DNA from: Candidatus Acetothermia bacterium
GTDB taxonomy: Bacteria > Bipolaricaulota > Bipolaricaulia > Bipolaricaulales > Bipolaricaulaceae
Length of the DNA stretch: 15,249 nucleotides
NCBI GenBank assembly: GCA_003551325.1
Contig: PUMK01000307.1
Span: 1-15,249 of the forward strand
Direction: 5' to 3'
Shown here piece by piece: positions 13,101-15,249 of this stretch. Within the stretch, counting starts at the first letter, position 1; every line of letters begins with the position of its first letter. Both the position numbers and the translations under genes were made by a program. Under the pieces are notes generated by a model, which was given only the letters and a program-made list of their open reading frames with translations, searched no databases and was not told the DNA's origin.

Positions 13101-14817
13101 TCCGGAGACGCCCGAGTCGTTCCGGTGGCATTTCGGCGAGTTCAGCGCAGGACTGCGCATCAGCAGAACAGCGAGCTTGCCGTCGGACATCCGGACACGG
13201 CTCCAGGCGATCGGTGTGGTTCGATCCGAGATCGTGTCGAGCAATCTACCCCGCGGTCTCGAATTCGAGTTCTTCGCCGACAGATTCCAGGGGCGCGTTA
13301 CCGGAGAGGTACCCAGCGAAGGCGGAAGCTGGTCGGTCAGGGTTGCGCTGTTTGATGAGCGCGATTGTCACGTCGCCGATCTCGAAGTGTACATCACCAG
13401 CGAGCGCGCATGCCCGCCAACCGAACGTCACGGCTGGAGCTTCGGAGACGTGGAAGCCGGCACGCGGCATACCCAGAGGACGATGCCCTCCGGCCTAATC
13501 AACGAACTCCGCGCGGCGGGGATCACCCGTGTCACACAAGTATCGAGCAACCTGCCTTCGGGCGTGTCGCTTGCACTCGACATCGCGCGGGGCGTGGGCA
13601 CCCTCACCGGCCTCGTCCCCGAACGGGCGGGCAGCTACCAGGTGGTGTTCGGTCTGTTCGACGGCGATCACTGTGAGCGCTACCGTCTCACAGTAACGCT
13701 CAGTGTTCTGGTCGCCGCTCCCTGTCCCGCAACCCAGCAGCTCCGGTGGAGCTTCGGAGACGTGGAAGCCGGCACGCGGCATACCCAGAGGACGATGCCT
13801 TCTACCTTGGCAGGTCAGCTGCGCGCAGCGGGGATCACCCGTGTCACACAGGTCTCGAGCAACCTACCATCGGGCGTGTCGCTCGCGCTTGACATCGGGC
13901 GGGGCGTGGGGACCCTTACCGGCCTCATCCCTGAGCGGATGGGCAGCTACCAGGTGGTGTTCGCGCTGTTCGACGGCGATCAGTGTGAGCGCTACCGGCT
14001 CACGGTGACGCTCAACGTTCAGGTCCCCGATCCGTGCCGGACAACCCAGCTCAGGTGGGATTTCGGTGAGGTCCGCGGAGGCACGCTGCACTTGCTGACC
14101 GCGAAACAGCTACCGACGGACATCCTCAGTCAGGTGAGGGCAGCGAACATCGTCAACCATACGGTTCTCAGAAGCACGCTCCCTTCAGGGGTCAGCTTGA
14201 ACCTCGACCTTGGACGGGGTATTGCGAACCTCACTGGGTACATGCCGGCTGGCGATGCCAAGTACGAAGTTGTCTATGCTCTGTTCGACGAAACGAAGTG
14301 CGACCGGTTCCATCTCGCGGTGAGCATGCACGTTGGAGGGGCGCCCCGCCCGACGCCTGGCGCCCAGCTCGAAGTCCATGCCGTGTATGTGAGTTCAGGC
14401 ATGGCTGCCTACCTCGGCGACCGTCCAACCACGCAACATCTCCTGGACAACTTCCCTGCTCTGAACGTGCCGGTTCACGTCATCGGCGAAACCACCCCGC
14501 AGGCGACACCGTTCACGGTCGAGCGCCCTGTTGGTACCCAGGCTGCGCTCCAGTTTTCCGTCAGGATCGAAGCGGGCACGTCGCTCCAAGCGGGACCGGT
14601 CGACGGCCGGTTGCTGATGACCAGGCCGCCAACGACCTTCGTACCCGAGTCGGAGTTGCGCGGTGTTGCCATAAGGATCGGCACACACGAACAGTGGATT
14701 CCCCTGACTGAGGAACAACGGAGGGCGACGCACTTCATCCTTCGACCTACACTCAGCGCCAACACACGCGTTGTCGCCGTCTACGGCGAACGATCAGGTC
14801 CCATCATCGTCAACTAG
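10150..14817 (+). CDS. Giant secreted alanine-alternating protein with tandem Ig-like domains
   Basis: The product is about 1555 residues. Residues 38-61 form a signal peptide (hydrophobic core AVVLPLLLLALVWLP, predicted cleavage after VVHA). Residues about 72-837 are a low-complexity region in which alternate residues are Ala (or Gly, Val, Ser) and the others vary among E, S, Q, R, Y, H, C, V and M. A cysteine-rich linker (about 858-868) leads into five Ig-like He_PIG-type repeats (869-1397) and a unique beta-rich C-terminal domain (about 1398-1555). No membrane anchor, LPXTG or known sorting signal is seen at the C-terminus. I infer an extracellular structural or adhesive fibre and recognise no named family for the Ala-rich part. 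Start GTG 10150 rests on AAGGAGG; TTG 10261 would give a shorter, more typical signal peptide, and ATG 10111 and 10174 are also possible. Confidence 0.85.
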   Translation: MDSQCRARMSNSLTPFRGDAACIASAHHVPLHRWRSSLRSAVVLPLLLLALVWLPTSVVHATAPQFLPDIVAIAEAQAEAAATAAARAKASAEAAEAIYEELDFDAMLDAAAEASDAAQDAAYEIGEAIASAQAYAEAVAEACATAVAQARSRADAAAEAAARAEAAVDALASACATAGANAAASVEACADAAAYGAAAIDAVVEVAAAAMAAANAHAEACARALADVEAHAEAVARALSRAEARALAQVQVAAHARAEARVQVEAIARAHAAAEAYAASIAEVRARAEARAADSQRAFDQAEDRAELVREKVLQDVPCGFVVAEVDGTIDAAVTAVAEASAVASASAEACALAYASATARAEAAAAASARAEAQAVATANAYAEAVAMAEAVGEAKAEASAVAQAAAQAISEAKASAVAQATACARAYARAQATAAAFAEAVAGAKAGAEAEASALAQACAEATGIARAMAQAVGEAYARAEAEAEASAEACAQASAVAEAMAEALARAEASAWASAEASASAYAEAEARASEAYDIIWEAVELVRSYAEAAARAAARASAEAQACAQAAASAHAEATASAEAAGTGEAYASAYAASEAQASSEAIAHASACAQAAAEAHAAAQAAASALAEAQATASATLEAVAEAVGRAQAEARACVAARAEAEAEVAVGTQALAEVRADTDAHAHAAAEAAVTAYAEAIASAEASAQAQAEAFAHAHAAARAEASAEVAVATYVEAAASAYAEAVAAASAAASAEVRVLAEAYAMAQAIASAEAYAYASAQACALATASAEASVRALAEVYARAAAFAEANTEALAQAHVMARAAADAAASAWTSVNIVTDIETSVEAFIDETCLQDLCEPYTCPPPLTLQWDCCVDWMAELGVVYRTTPLPQELEVCPLPQHVRAQITQLRPTRAEVGFSDLPAGLTYAFDLVSMQGTIAGVVPAGGGTWQVRIDFYDANNCLTAMLFLTITIPCEVDCPETPESFRWHFGEFSAGLRISRTASLPSDIRTRLQAIGVVRSEIVSSNLPRGLEFEFFADRFQGRVTGEVPSEGGSWSVRVALFDERDCHVADLEVYITSERACPPTERHGWSFGDVEAGTRHTQRTMPSGLINELRAAGITRVTQVSSNLPSGVSLALDIARGVGTLTGLVPERAGSYQVVFGLFDGDHCERYRLTVTLSVLVAAPCPATQQLRWSFGDVEAGTRHTQRTMPSTLAGQLRAAGITRVTQVSSNLPSGVSLALDIGRGVGTLTGLIPERMGSYQVVFALFDGDQCERYRLTVTLNVQVPDPCRTTQLRWDFGEVRGGTLHLLTAKQLPTDILSQVRAANIVNHTVLRSTLPSGVSLNLDLGRGIANLTGYMPAGDAKYEVVYALFDETKCDRFHLAVSMHVGGAPRPTPGAQLEVHAVYVSSGMAAYLGDRPTTQHLLDNFPALNVPVHVIGETTPQATPFTVERPVGTQAALQFSVRIEAGTSLQAGPVDGRLLMTRPPTTFVPESELRGVAIRIGTHEQWIPLTEEQRRATHFILRPTLSANTRVVAVYGERSGPIIVN
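10369..12660 (+). repeat. Period-2 alanine-rich region in three blocks
   Basis: Within the giant protein, strict small-X alternation runs through three blocks, about 10480-11030, 11150-11750 and 11797-12655, after a short opening stretch. Recurrent units include AYAEAVA, AEASA, AEACA and AQACA. The breaks are EELDFDAMLD (about 10450-10480), a charged segment with REKVLQDVPCGFVVAEVDG (about 11030-11150) and YDIIWEAVELVRSY (about 11755-11797). Ala codons are mixed (GCC, GCA, GCG, GCT) and long exact DNA repeats are not evident, so the pattern is held at protein level. Confidence 0.85.
13435..13487 (+). repeat. 53-bp direct repeat, copy A
   Basis: This stretch is identical to 13747-13799, 312 bp downstream. 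It encodes the start of the third Ig-like domain (WSFGDVEAGTRHTQRTM). Confidence 0.9.
13747..13799 (+). repeat. 53-bp direct repeat, copy B
   Basis: Identical to 13435-13487. The exact match at DNA level, including third codon positions, points to a recent duplication or gene conversion between domains 3 and 4. Confidence 0.9.
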
Positions 14818-14846
14818 CAGGCATTGTGTTGTCGTGTACTCGGGGA

Positions 14847-14868
14847 GGGCGGACCGCGGTGTCCGCCC
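14847..14868. terminator. Strong stem-loop between convergent genes
   Basis: GGGCGGAC (14847-14854) and GTCCGCCC (14861-14868) pair perfectly over 8 bp with a 6-nt loop. It starts 29 nt after the stop of the giant gene and lies 60 nt beyond the stop of the convergent DUF4139 gene, so it can serve both. There is no T-tract. Confidence 0.6.
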
Positions 14869-14928
14869 CCCAGCCCTGCTACGAGGCAGTGTTGCGACCG
14901 CCTCGCCGGGCACTGTTGTGCCGCAGAA

Positions 14929-15249
14929 TCAGTACTGCCACTCGACGGTGAACTCCACCACGACTTCACCGCCTCCCGGGATGTCGAGATCGAACCGCAC
15001 CTGCTGCGCCGACAACACCTCATAGGGCTTGGTGGCATCGACGATCTTCCACCTCCCCCGCATGCTCTCCAACACTTCCACGGTAACGTCCTCGTCCTTG
15101 GCCGAACGCACGACGATCCGATAGGTGTCGCGGAACAGGGTATCCGTGGGACGCTCCCTCTTCACGTGGGTCCGTTCCCCAGTGAGATCGAACGCCGAAC
15201 CTATTGTCATCTCGACCGTCTCACCGATCGGTGTATGGCCGATGCGGCC
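14929..15249 (-). CDS. DUF4139-type protein, C-terminal part (cut by window edge)
   Basis: The frame is open from the right window edge to TGA at 14929-14931 and gives 106 residues. The sequence starts GRIGHTPIGETVEMTIGSAF and continues DLTGERTHVKRERPTD, then DEDVTVEVLES and a final pair of beta-strands (GGGEVVVEFTVEWQY). This matches the C-terminal end of DUF4139 proteins, where an immunoglobulin-like domain follows a longer N-terminal part. Those proteins are usually exported and of unknown function. The start of the gene lies outside the window; the internal ATG at 15210 is not the true start because homology continues upstream of it. It converges on the giant alanine-rich gene. Confidence 0.8.
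   Translation of the reverse strand, partial: GRIGHTPIGETVEMTIGSAFDLTGERTHVKRERPTDTLFRDTYRIVVRSAKDEDVTVEVLESMRGRWKIVDATKPYEVLSAQQVRFDLDIPGGGEVVVEFTVEWQY

Larger units (their letters stand above)
12754..14340 (+). repeat. Five tandem Ig-like (He_PIG-type) domains
   Basis: The repeats run 12754-13101 (116 residues), 13102-13413, 13414-13725, 13726-14037 (104 residues each) and 14038-14340 (about 101). The shared pattern is W-x-FG near the start, then a helix-like LRAxGI, SSNLPSGV, a GTLTGxxP turn, GSYQVxFxLFDxDxC and a final strand pair. The LPSGxxL...GTLTG...GxYxVxxxxxD order is that of putative Ig domains found on bacterial surface proteins. A conserved Cys after FDxD and a second 14-16 residues later at the repeat boundary could form one disulfide per domain; the last copy lacks the second. 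Confidence 0.85.

Overview
The window is a compact, GC-rich stretch of a bacterial chromosome. No rRNA, tRNA, insertion sequence, phage gene or CRISPR array was found. A tungsten-type aldehyde:ferredoxin oxidoreductase next to a MoaD/ThiS-like sulfur carrier suggests an anaerobe. I cannot fix the phylum from sequence alone. The gene set (AOR plus MoaD, a DhaL-DegV fusion, DUF3795, DUF4139) would fit a deep-branching anaerobe such as Bipolaricaulota, but that is only a guess.

Layout. Positions 1-3159 hold small unlinked genes: a gene tail (1-60), a VOC/glyoxalase-fold protein (137-514, +), a cysteine-rich DUF3795 protein (527-838, -), an unknown multi-pass membrane protein (1063-1560, +), a DUF1295/steroid-reductase-like membrane protein (1573-2364, -) and a GNAT acetyltransferase (2542-3159, +). 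Three convergent gene pairs are separated by only 12, 12 and 13 nt. Positions 3173-8398 are a minus-strand series, read from right to left: a secreted tandem-thioredoxin protein, a 49-residue zinc ribbon, AOR, its MoaD-like neighbour, and a one-chain DhaL-DegV protein resembling a fatty acid kinase fused to its acyl-binding partner. A YegS/diacylglycerol-kinase-like lipid kinase (8795-9733, +) points away from that series.

The remarkable part is 10150-14817, a single secreted protein of about 1555 residues. After a signal peptide it has about 760 residues in which nearly every second residue is alanine (small-X-small-X), in three blocks split by short non-repetitive segments. Five tandem Ig-like (He_PIG-like) domains follow, four of them ending on a cysteine and three of exactly 104 residues, then a unique C-terminal domain. 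The period-2 pattern resembles silk and EAK-type self-assembling peptides more than a heptad coiled coil. I infer an extracellular fibre, surface-layer or matrix protein; I recognise no named family for the alanine-rich part. The window closes with the C-terminal end of a DUF4139 protein (14929-15249, -), convergent with the giant gene across a strong stem-loop.

The lipid kinase and the DhaL-DegV protein both point to membrane-lipid phosphorylation. The thioredoxin-like protein and the cysteine-bearing giant protein both imply disulfide chemistry outside the cytoplasm, but nothing in the sequence links them directly.
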